This document shows, one piece after another, positions 1 through 6,556 of a DNA stretch of 6,556 nucleotides. The notes under the pieces were generated by a model. That model made no database searches. It was not told the DNA's origin and worked only from the letters and a program-made list of their open reading frames with translations. The position numbers and the translations under genes were made by a program. Location: NCBI GenBank assembly GCA_036403035.1, contig DASWRT010000308.1, forward strand, positions 1-6,556, read 5' to 3'. The DNA comes from DASWRT01 sp036403035 (GTDB taxonomy: Bacteria; Pseudomonadota; Alphaproteobacteria; ATCC43930; CGMCC-115725). The first letter of the stretch is position 1. Each line of letters opens with the position of its first letter.

Positions 1-70
1 GCTGTTGACGCACACCCCCAGCGGCGGACATGCTCGCCGCCCGGTCACGACGGCGGAGTTGGTGCGGACG

Positions 71-1246
71 ATGGCGGCTGCGATCGATGTCGAACGGGCT
101 CGGCGGGAGACGCCCGGCTGCGCCGAGGTGGCGCACTTCAACAACGCAGGCGCGGCGCTGCCGCCGCAACCGGTCCTCGATACGGTCGTCGCGCACCTGA
201 TGCGCGAGGCGCGGACCGGCGGCTACGAGGCGGGCGCGGAGGCCGCCGCCCGGCTGGAGGCGGTTTATGCGTCGCTGGCGCGGCTGATCGGCTGCGACGC
301 CGACGAGATCGCCGTCGTCGAGAACGCGACGCGGGCGTGGGACATGGCGTTCTACGCCCTGCCGCTCGGGCCGGGCGACCGCATCCTGACCGCCCGCGCC
401 GAGTATGCAAGCAACGTGATCGCGTTCCTTCAGACCGCGCGCCGGCGCGGCGTCGCCGTCGACATCGTCCCCGACGACGAGCACGGCCAGGTCTCTGTCG
501 AGGCGTTGGAGCGGATGGTCGACGGGCGCGTCAAGCTGATCGCGCTCACGCATGTCCCGACCAACGGCGGGCTCGTCAACCCCGCTTCCGCCGTCGGCCG
601 CATTGCCCGTGCGGCCGGCGTGCCGTACCTGCTCGACGCCTGCCAGTCGATCGGGCAGATGCCGGTCGATGTCGAGGCGATCGGCTGCGATATGCTGTCG
701 GCGACCGGCCGCAAGTTCCTGCGCGGGCCGCGCGGCACCGGCTTCCTCTATGTCCGTCGCGGCTGGATCGAGCGGCTGGAGCCGCCGTTCCTCGACCTCC
801 ATGCCGCGGCATGGATCGCGGCGGACCGTTACGAGATCCGTCCCGACGCGCGGCGTTTCGAGAACTGGGAGGGCTTCGTCGCCGGAAAGCTCGGTCTCGG
901 AGTCGCCGCGGACTACGCGCTCGGCTGGGGATTGGATGCAATACGCGACCGCGTGCGCTTTCTTGCCGACGGAATGCGGGACCGGCTCCGCGCGCTTCCC
1001 GGCGTTACGGTCCACGACCGGGGCGCGGAGTTGAGCGGCATCGTCTCGTTCGCCGTCGCGGGCGAGGCCCCGGCCGACATCCAGCGGCGGCTGCGCGCCG
1101 CCGGGATCAACGTCTCCGTCTCGACGGTCTCGTCCACCCGGTACGACATGGAGGCGCGCGGCCTGACCGAACTCGTCCGCGCCTCGATCCACTACTACAA
1201 CACCGAGGAGGAGATCGAGCGTCTGTGCCGGGCGCTCAGAACGTGA
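71..1246 (+). CDS. Class V aminotransferase-fold PLP-dependent enzyme (EgtE / epimerase / desulfurase-like)
   Basis: This is a cytosolic fold-type I PLP enzyme of about 391 residues, a normal length for the class V family. Numbered from the ATG at 71, the visible signs are an N-terminal FNNAGAALPP motif (about 23-32), an ENATRAW stretch at the cofactor phosphate/ring region (about 84-90), the YLLDACQS motif with the Asp (189) that pairs with the pyridine nitrogen and Gln192, and SATGRKFLRGPRGTGFLYV with the predicted Schiff-base Lys215. The C-terminus carries RASIHYYNTEEEIERL, typical of this family. The reaction is not determined; relatives include lyases of ergothioneine synthesis (EgtE), epimerases and desulfurases, and no pathway partner is visible. 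The start is uncertain. A TTG at 5 is in frame, the frame is open to the window edge, and a GTG at 62 has GGAG just upstream. ATG 71 is preferred because the MAAAIDVERARRETPGC beginning suits the family. The gene converges on the barrel gene and overlaps its 3' end by 11 bases. Confidence 0.88.
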   Translation: MAAAIDVERARRETPGCAEVAHFNNAGAALPPQPVLDTVVAHLMREARTGGYEAGAEAAARLEAVYASLARLIGCDADEIAVVENATRAWDMAFYALPLGPGDRILTARAEYASNVIAFLQTARRRGVAVDIVPDDEHGQVSVEALERMVDGRVKLIALTHVPTNGGLVNPASAVGRIARAAGVPYLLDACQSIGQMPVDVEAIGCDMLSATGRKFLRGPRGTGFLYVRRGWIERLEPPFLDLHAAAWIAADRYEIRPDARRFENWEGFVAGKLGLGVAADYALGWGLDAIRDRVRFLADGMRDRLRALPGVTVHDRGAELSGIVSFAVAGEAPADIQRRLRAAGINVSVSTVSSTRYDMEARGLTELVRASIHYYNTEEEIERLCRALRT

Positions 1247-2780
1247 AGTGGGCGAATAGCTCGCCGAGATAGATCGTCTTGCCGTCCGGGCCGCTCGGCT
1301 GCTCGACCGAGATCTGGCGGGCGGCGGCGCCCGGCCGGACGGCCGCGGCGACCGCGGTGATCTTCAGCCAGCCGACCGGGGTCCATTCGACGTAGCCGTC
1401 GACCTCGTTCATGTAATGTCGCGCCGTCACGCCGGCATATTGCCGCGGCCGGTCCAGGTCGAAGCGGTACAGCAGCAGGCCCAGCGTCACCGGATCGGCG
1501 GGCGAGACTTTCAGCGAGATCTGCTGCACGTCGACGTTGCTGTTGAAGAACGCGTACTGCCCGAAGATCTCGCCGATGTACCACGTGCCAGTGCCGCGCT
1601 TGCCGGTGCCGTAGAAGAGCGGGTCGAACGAGGTGTCGCGGCCGTCCGACCGGTTGCCGTCGCCGCTGAAATGCGCGAAGCGGTAGCCGAGAGCCGGCTT
1701 CAGCGGCAGCTCTTTCGCCTCGTAGCGCGGCTCGACGAACCAGGCGTTCGCGTCGACCTTGCGGTCCGGTCCGTTATTCCATTCGCGCGCATACTCGCCA
1801 TAGAACATCAGCCCCGGCAGGGCAGGGACCCACGAGCCGCCGAGCCGCGGCGCCAGGACATTGAGGCCGCGGCGGTTTGCTGCGACCGACGCCTGGTTGT
1901 AGGCAAAGGGCGGTACGTTGTCCGTTGGGACATCCTCGGCCGAATAGACGTGCAGGAAGGTCAGGCCGACATAGCGCAGACGGTGCTGGTAGGCGATCCG
2001 CGCGTCGTCCCGCCCCGGCTCGGACGTGAACCATTCGACGTTGGCGCCGAACAGCTTCGTGCCTGGAACGTCGTTGCCGCGGAGCAGCTGCTGGTCCACG
2101 TCCGCTTCGAGATGGAACAAATCGGCGCGCACCGGCGAGGTGTTGAGCCGGACGATCGCCGTGTTGCGGAACGCGTTGCGCGGCGCGAGATAATAGGCGG
2201 CCCGGCCCCATCCGTCGACGGTTCCGTCGAGGATCAGGAACCCGTCGCCGATGGTGAATTTCTGGTGCCCGACCGACACGTCGAGCGCATCGGTGCCGAG
2301 CGACGGCAGGGCGGAGCCTGAACGCCAGCCGATGAAGTAATCCTCCGGCTCGACGTTCTCGGGCTGATACGAGGTCGTCGAGCGGCCGAATACGGCGTCG
2401 CCCTCGCCGCGGGTGAAGGCGCCGATCGCGCTTGCCTGTCCGTAGAGCGCGCCGAGCCCATCCAATGCGTATTCCGCCGTGACGGTCGGCTTGAGATAGC
2501 CCTCGAACCAGTTTCGGTTGCGGCGTCTGTTGTCGTCGGTGCTGTTGAAATTGCCGCGCCCGAAATCGACGTTCCGCGCACTGAAATAGCCGAACCCTGC
2601 TTCGAGCTTGCCGCCGACGACGAGATCGCCCGCGCTGTAGAGCTTCGTCTGCGTGTCGTCCGGCGCGGCCTGCAGTTCGGTTCCGGAGACGCCGAGGATC
2701 GCTGCCGCGAGCAGGACGCGTCGGAGTGCCGGTGGCCGGTGCGGGCGGTGGCGCTGCATCGCTCGTATCGTGGCCGGCAT
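1236..2780 (-). CDS. Outer-membrane beta-barrel protein, alginate-export family-like porin
   Basis: The product is a 514-residue precursor that probably sits in the outer membrane as a channel. Residues 1-38 look like a Sec signal peptide: an Arg/His-rich start, the hydrophobic run VLLAAAILGV, and a likely cleavage after LQA (about 38/39). The rest has no long hydrophobic helices. It alternates polar and hydrophobic residues, is rich in Tyr, Trp, Phe and Gly, and ends in FAHFTF; a C-terminal Phe is the usual outer-membrane barrel assembly signal. The FDPLFYG motif (385-391) followed by GTWYIGEIFGQYAFFNSN recalls alginate-export family barrels (AlgE-like, Pfam Alginate_exp). The substrate is not known, and no alginate synthesis genes are in the window, so an alginate role should not be assumed. 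ATG 2780 is preferred over ATG 2759, seven codons inside, because it has AGG seven to nine bases upstream. Upstream lie a palindrome and, in the same direction, the ABC exporter gene. Confidence 0.85.
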   Translation of the reverse strand: MPATIRAMQRHRPHRPPALRRVLLAAAILGVSGTELQAAPDDTQTKLYSAGDLVVGGKLEAGFGYFSARNVDFGRGNFNSTDDNRRRNRNWFEGYLKPTVTAEYALDGLGALYGQASAIGAFTRGEGDAVFGRSTTSYQPENVEPEDYFIGWRSGSALPSLGTDALDVSVGHQKFTIGDGFLILDGTVDGWGRAAYYLAPRNAFRNTAIVRLNTSPVRADLFHLEADVDQQLLRGNDVPGTKLFGANVEWFTSEPGRDDARIAYQHRLRYVGLTFLHVYSAEDVPTDNVPPFAYNQASVAANRRGLNVLAPRLGGSWVPALPGLMFYGEYAREWNNGPDRKVDANAWFVEPRYEAKELPLKPALGYRFAHFSGDGNRSDGRDTSFDPLFYGTGKRGTGTWYIGEIFGQYAFFNSNVDVQQISLKVSPADPVTLGLLLYRFDLDRPRQYAGVTARHYMNEVDGYVEWTPVGWLKITAVAAAVRPGAAARQISVEQPSGPDGKTIYLGELFAHFTF

Positions 2781-2790
2781 TCCTCGCCTA
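2781..2790 (-). promoter_or_regulatory. Ribosome binding site supporting the barrel gene start at 2780
   Basis: Read on the - strand, the ten bases before ATG 2780 are TAGGCGAGGA. The AGG lies seven to nine bases before the start, an acceptable Shine-Dalgarno spacing; the second GAGG is too close to help much. The internal ATG at 2759 is preceded by ACGAGCG and has no purine-rich match at useful spacing. This favours the longer start, though only moderately. Confidence 0.45.
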
Positions 2791-2802
2791 TGTCCCTGTC
2801 CG

Positions 2803-2819
2803 CCGTTGCCCGGCAACGG
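2803..2819. repeat. Perfect 17-base inverted repeat (8-base arms, 1-base centre) upstream of the barrel gene
   Basis: The + strand reads CCGTTGCC, one C, then GGCAACGG; the arms are exact reverse complements. It lies 22 bases upstream of the barrel ATG and about 98 bases beyond the ABC stop codon. As DNA it has the form of a dimeric regulator's operator. As RNA it would fold as a seven-base-pair stem with a three-base loop in the barrel leader. No T-run follows it on the - strand, so it does not look like a classical intrinsic terminator. Its function is unknown. The other 120 bases of this gap (2781-2917) show no clear promoter or second structure. Confidence 0.6.
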
Positions 2820-2917
2820 TGCGGAACGAGGCGCGGACGAAGATGGTTCCTGTTCCGCCGGCTGCCGTTGGTCAACCTCGCCGGCCTCGCTGCGCCGTGG
2901 CGTGCGACCGATCATTC

Positions 2918-5900
2918 TCACTGCGCGGCGTAGGCGGCTGACGCGAGCTGGCGGGAGATCAGCCGGGCGTAGAGCCCGCCCTTCGCCAGCAGCGCCTCGT
3001 GCGTTCCGGTCTCGACCACCCTTCCGTCCTCCATCACGACGATCAAGTCGGCGTCGCGGACGGTGGAAAGCCGATGGGCGATCACGATCGTCGTGCGGTC
3101 CGCCTGAAGCCGGTCGAGGGCGCGGCGTACCGCCTGCTCGTTCGCCGCGTCGAGATGCGAAGTCGCCTCGTCCAGGATCAGCACCGGCGCGTTCTTGAGG
3201 AACGCCCGCGCGATCGCGACGCGCTGCCGCTGGCCGCCCGAGAGGCTGGTCCCGCGTTCGCCGACCGGAGTGTCGAGGCCGTCCGGCAAGGTGTCGACGA
3301 GGTCGCCCAGCGAGGCGTGCACGACCGCCGCCAGAAGGTCCGCCTCGCTCGCGTCCGGACGGGCGAAGCGGATGTTGTTCCGGAGCGTGTCGTTGAACAA
3401 GTACGTGTCCTGGGCGACGAGGGCGATGCGCCGGCGCAGATCGTCGAGCTTGTAATCGCGCAGGTCCGCGCCGTTCAGCGTGATCCGCCCCTCGTCCGGA
3501 TCCCAGAACCGCATCAGGAGCTGCGCCGTCGTCGTCTTGCCGGCGCCCGAGGGGCCGACGAGCGCGACGGTCCTGCCGGCCGGGATCTCGATCGTCACCG
3601 CGTCGAGCGCGCGCCGGTTCTGCCCCGGATAGGCGAAGCTGACCCGGTCGAGCGTGAGCGAGGCCGCGCCTTCGCGCCGCTCCGGCACGCCCGGCCCGTC
3701 GACTACCGGTACGGGCTCGTTCGCGAGCGCGTAGATGCGCCGCGTCGCGCCGAGCGTGTCGGCGAGCTGGCGGCCGATCTGGGCGATCTCCGAGACCGGC
3801 AGGAACGCCGCCATCGCGAGCAGCGTGAGGAGCGGCAGCGCCGCCGGATCGACCGCGCCGCGCGCCGCCAATGCCGCGCCGGCCGCGACGACGGCGAGGC
3901 CGCCCAGTCCGGTGAAGGTTTCGAGCAGGCTGTGCTGCGCCGTGAGTTCGCGGAAGAACGGCAGGCGCAGGCGGATATGGCGCTCGGAGAGCGCGTCGAG
4001 CTGCGCGCCGCGCGCCGTCTCCTGCTGGAAGGCGACGATCTCGCCGAGGCCCTGCACGGACTCGACGGCGACGGCGCCAAGCTCGCCCGCCGCCTCGCGC
4101 GCTTCGGAACCCAGCCGGTCGACGCGTCCGCGCATCAGGAACGGGCTCAGCCCGACCGCGGCGAGGAACGGAACGAGCGTCAGCGCCAGCCACGGGCTCG
4201 CCCAGGCCAGCACCGCGAGGACCGCCGCCGGCACCAGGATCGCGACGAAGGCGGGCGCCACGGTGTGCGCGAAGAAGAACTCGACCAGCTCGACATCGTG
4301 CGTGGCGAGCGCCATCAGGTCGCCGATCCGCCGCCGCACGAGATAGGCCGGCGCGAGCGCGTCGAGCTTGCGGAAGACATCGATCCGCATTTCCGCAAGC
4401 AGGCGGAACGCCATGTCGTGCGCGATCCAGGACTCCAGCCAGTGCAGCACGCCCGAGAGCGGCGCGACCACGGCGAGCGCCCAGAGCCACGTCCCGAAGG
4501 GCTGGCCGTGCTTGAGGGCGAGCACGGTCAGCCCGCTGAACACGCCGACGCCGATGAAGGCGATGACGCGCAGCACGCCGAACACGAAGGTGGCCGCCAG
4601 CCGGCCCCGCCATGGCATCACCAAGCCCATCAGCGCGCCGACGAGGCGCGGCCAGCCCAGCCCCTCGGCCTTGATGATGCCCTCGGTCACCGTTTTGATG
4701 GCGCCGCCGTCCGGCGCGGCCTCGGCCGCCGTCTCGACGCCGCCGCCGCGGGCGGGCAGCGGTGCGTCGAGCGAGCCGGACGCCGCCGCCTCCCGCGCCT
4801 GCTCGGCCATCAAATGGGCATAGGCGCCGCCCGCCCGCATGAGATCGGCATGCCGGCCGCTCTCGACGATCCGGCCGCTATCGAGCACCAGGATGCGGTC
4901 GCAGTCGATCACGCTTGAGAGCCGGTGGGCAAGGATCAGCGTGGTGCGCCCGCGCATCAGCCGGTCGAGCGCCTGCTGGATGACGGCCTCGTTCTCGGCG
5001 TCGACCGCCGACAGCGCCTCGTCGAGCACGAGGATCGGCGCATCGCGGAGCAGCGCGCGGGCGATCGCCACACGCTGCCGCTGGCCGCCGGAGAGCTTGA
5101 CGCCCTTCTCTCCGATGACCGTCCGATAGCCCTGCGGCAGGGTCATGACGAAGTCGTGGATGTTGGCCGCCGCTGCCGCCGCCCGCACCTCGCTCTCGGC
5201 GGCATCGGGCCGGCCCATGCGGATATTGTCCTCGACCGTGCCGTGGAACAGGAAGGTGTCCTGGCTGACGACAGCGATCATCGAGCGGATCCGCTCGAAC
5301 GGGAGCCGGCGGAGATCGTGGCCGCCGATGCGGACCGTGCCGGCGTCCGGATCGTAGAAGCGCAGCAGCAGGCGGACGATCGACGACTTGCCGCCGCCGG
5401 AGGGGCCGACGAGGCCGACCCGCTCGCCGGCCGCGACCCGGAAGGCGAGCCCGTCATGGACGGTGCGGCGCGTTCCGGGATAGCGGAAACGCACGTCCTC
5501 GAAGGCGACCGCCGGCTCGATCGCGCCGAGTGCGGCCGGCGGCAGGGCAGGGGCGTCGGCCACCGCCGGGTGCCCGTCGAGGATCCGGTAGATCCCCTGC
5601 GCCGCCGACATGCCGACCATTCCCTGATGCAGCACCGTCCGCAGCTCGCGCATCGGGCGGAAGATCTCGACGCCCAGCATCAGGATGATCAGCAGCGAAT
5701 TCAGCTCCATCGCGCCGGCCTCGACCCGGACGGCGCCGAGCGCCAGCGCCGCCGCCGCGCCGCAGGCGATCGAGCTGTCGGTGATGCCGCGGGCGAGCAC
5801 GTTGGTTCCGAGCACCCGCATGGTGCTCCGGAACAGGTCGTGCGCCTCCGTTTCGAGCCTGTCGGCCCGCGCCTTGCTCTGCCCGAAGGCCTTCAGGATC

Positions 5901-6517
5901 GCCAATCCCTGGATCGAATCGAGGAAGTCGGCGGCGAATGCGTCGTACGCCTCCTGCCGCGTGGAGGAGTTGGCGACGTCGAAGCGGTGCCAGAGGGCCG
6001 GCGCGAACAGCGCGAGGAACGCAAAGCCCAGCATCACCGTCGCCACGGGGAGGTCGATGAAGGCGACGGCGGCGAAGATCAGCACCGGCGTCAGCAGCGC
6101 GATCAGGAATTGCGGCAGGAACTGGCCGAAATAACTCTCGAGCTGCTCGACGCCGTCGATCAGCGACAGCGTCAGCGCGCCCGAACGCTGACGGTTGACC
6201 GTTCCCGGCCCCAGCGCGACGATCCTGTCGTAGATCGACCGGCGCAGCTTCTTCTGCACCCGCGCCGCCGTCTCGTGCGCCACCATCACGCGCCAGTGCT
6301 CGAACGCGCCGCGCAGCACCATCACCCCGGCGACCAGAGCGATCGGCAGCGCCAGCGCCGCCATCCCGCGCCCGGCGAACACCTCGCCGATGAGCCAGCC
6401 GAGCAATCCCAGCCGCGCGACGCCGAACCCCACCGCGGCAAGGCCGATCAGCGTCGCCCACAGGATGCGAAGCCGGACTCCTTCGGTGAAGCTCCACAGA
6501 CGCGGCTCGAAATGCAT
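2918..6517 (-). CDS. Single-chain fused ABC exporter, TMD-NBD-TMD-NBD, CydD-CydC-like
   Basis: The 1199-residue inner-membrane protein is about twice the length of a half-transporter and holds a full exporter in one chain. The first membrane domain (about 15-290) includes DGVEQLESYFGQFLPQFLIALLTPVLI, a CydD-like segment. NBD1 has A-loop Tyr346, Walker A GPSGGGKSS (371-379), Q-loop Gln419, signature LSGGQ (475-479), Walker B ILVLDE (495-500) and switch His531. A Gly/Ala-rich linker (about 560-625) leads to the second membrane domain (about 634-915), which is CydC-like (GRVDRLGSEAREAAGELGAV, then ESVQGLGEIVAFQQ). NBD2 has Tyr963, Walker A GPSGAGKTT (988-996), LSGGQ (1092-1096), Walker B VLILDE (1112-1117) and His1148. 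Both sites look catalytically complete. CydDC family members are linked to thiol or heme traffic needed for cytochrome bd assembly, but no cydAB is visible and general class B/C exporters are alternatives. The substrate is unassigned. ATG 6517 has a good ribosome binding site. The barrel gene follows in the same direction. Confidence 0.93.
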   Translation of the reverse strand: MHFEPRLWSFTEGVRLRILWATLIGLAAVGFGVARLGLLGWLIGEVFAGRGMAALALPIALVAGVMVLRGAFEHWRVMVAHETAARVQKKLRRSIYDRIVALGPGTVNRQRSGALTLSLIDGVEQLESYFGQFLPQFLIALLTPVLIFAAVAFIDLPVATVMLGFAFLALFAPALWHRFDVANSSTRQEAYDAFAADFLDSIQGLAILKAFGQSKARADRLETEAHDLFRSTMRVLGTNVLARGITDSSIACGAAAALALGAVRVEAGAMELNSLLIILMLGVEIFRPMRELRTVLHQGMVGMSAAQGIYRILDGHPAVADAPALPPAALGAIEPAVAFEDVRFRYPGTRRTVHDGLAFRVAAGERVGLVGPSGGGKSSIVRLLLRFYDPDAGTVRIGGHDLRRLPFERIRSMIAVVSQDTFLFHGTVEDNIRMGRPDAAESEVRAAAAAANIHDFVMTLPQGYRTVIGEKGVKLSGGQRQRVAIARALLRDAPILVLDEALSAVDAENEAVIQQALDRLMRGRTTLILAHRLSSVIDCDRILVLDSGRIVESGRHADLMRAGGAYAHLMAEQAREAAASGSLDAPLPARGGGVETAAEAAPDGGAIKTVTEGIIKAEGLGWPRLVGALMGLVMPWRGRLAATFVFGVLRVIAFIGVGVFSGLTVLALKHGQPFGTWLWALAVVAPLSGVLHWLESWIAHDMAFRLLAEMRIDVFRKLDALAPAYLVRRRIGDLMALATHDVELVEFFFAHTVAPAFVAILVPAAVLAVLAWASPWLALTLVPFLAAVGLSPFLMRGRVDRLGSEAREAAGELGAVAVESVQGLGEIVAFQQETARGAQLDALSERHIRLRLPFFRELTAQHSLLETFTGLGGLAVVAAGAALAARGAVDPAALPLLTLLAMAAFLPVSEIAQIGRQLADTLGATRRIYALANEPVPVVDGPGVPERREGAASLTLDRVSFAYPGQNRRALDAVTIEIPAGRTVALVGPSGAGKTTTAQLLMRFWDPDEGRITLNGADLRDYKLDDLRRRIALVAQDTYLFNDTLRNNIRFARPDASEADLLAAVVHASLGDLVDTLPDGLDTPVGERGTSLSGGQRQRVAIARAFLKNAPVLILDEATSHLDAANEQAVRRALDRLQADRTTIVIAHRLSTVRDADLIVVMEDGRVVETGTHEALLAKGGLYARLISRQLASAAYAAQ

Positions 6518-6520
6518 CGC

Positions 6521-6527
6521 CCTCTCC
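6521..6527 (-). promoter_or_regulatory. Strong Shine-Dalgarno sequence for the ABC exporter gene
   Basis: The - strand reads GGAGAGG, then GCG, then ATG 6517. The GGAG core is six bases from the start codon, close to ideal, and fixes this start. Only 39 bases lie between the start and the window edge, so the promoter, or an upstream operon partner, is outside the window. Confidence 0.75.
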
Positions 6528-6556
6528 GGCGCAAAGATCCCCGGACGACTGTCCCT

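Noticed and set aside
5..70. TTG at 5 as the aminotransferase start.
   Set aside because: It lies at the window edge so no ribosome binding site can be judged, and the added 22 residues do not resemble the family N-terminus. It stays possible, as does a start to the left of the window.
1251..1265. Small hairpin GGCGA-ATAGC-TCGCC just after the aminotransferase stop, as a terminator.
   Set aside because: The stem is only five base pairs, no T-run follows, and it lies within the barrel coding sequence.
1416..2321. A 301-codon + strand open frame opposite the barrel gene.
   Set aside because: It is antisense to the barrel gene, rich in Arg, Val and Ala, and shows no domain or convincing start signal.
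1236..2780. Naming the barrel gene algE.
   Set aside because: The resemblance is at family level only, and there are no alginate biosynthesis genes in the window.
2870..2875. TTGACC on the - strand as a -35 box for the barrel gene.
   Set aside because: No convincing -10 element is found at 16-18 bases spacing; the nearest hexamers are GC-rich. One hexamer alone is not enough.
1236..4613. One continuous - strand frame of 1125 codons, suggesting a long N-terminal extension on the barrel protein.
   Set aside because: Everything upstream of about 2780 lies out of phase inside the ABC exporter gene and translates to Arg/Ala/Gly-rich low-complexity sequence. A clear signal peptide starts at 2780/2759, which requires an N-terminus there.
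2999..4918. A 639-codon + strand open frame opposite the ABC exporter gene.
   Set aside because: Its composition is Arg/Glu/Asp/Ala-rich with no recognisable domain. It is antisense to well-conserved ATPase motifs, a usual effect of GC-rich codon use.

Overview
The window is GC-rich chromosomal-type DNA with strong G/C preference at third codon positions. It encodes an outer-membrane beta-barrel with a cleavable signal peptide, so the source is a Gram-negative bacterium. The codon use and the protein styles suggest a high-GC proteobacterium, probably an alphaproteobacterium, but this is inference and no taxonomic marker is present.

There are three genes. On the + strand, about 71-1246, is a fold-type I (class V) PLP-dependent aminotransferase-like enzyme of the group that includes EgtE, isopenicillin-N-epimerase-like and cysteine-desulfurase-like proteins. 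Its reading frame is open to the left window edge. On the - strand, 2780-1236, is an outer-membrane beta-barrel with a signal peptide and a terminal phenylalanine, resembling the alginate-export family. On the - strand, 6517-2918, is a very large single-chain ABC exporter carrying two complete membrane-domain/ATPase-domain units. Its two halves look like CydD followed by CydC. The enzyme and barrel genes converge and overlap by 11 bases at their 3' ends. The ABC gene and the barrel gene point the same way, with about 137 bases between them.

That ABC-to-barrel gap holds the only clear non-coding structure: a perfect 8+1+8 inverted repeat just upstream of the barrel start. The layout allows, but does not prove, an inner-membrane exporter and an outer-membrane channel being expressed together. 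No cytochrome bd genes (cydAB), which are frequent partners of CydDC, are visible here. No RNA genes, insertion sequences, CRISPR arrays or phage features were seen. Coding sequence fills almost all of the window. Many long open frames opposite or out of phase with the three genes are by-products of the GC-rich code. Nothing here demonstrates a new system. The most unusual items are the fused CydDC-like exporter away from cydAB, its pairing with an outer-membrane barrel, and the palindrome between them.
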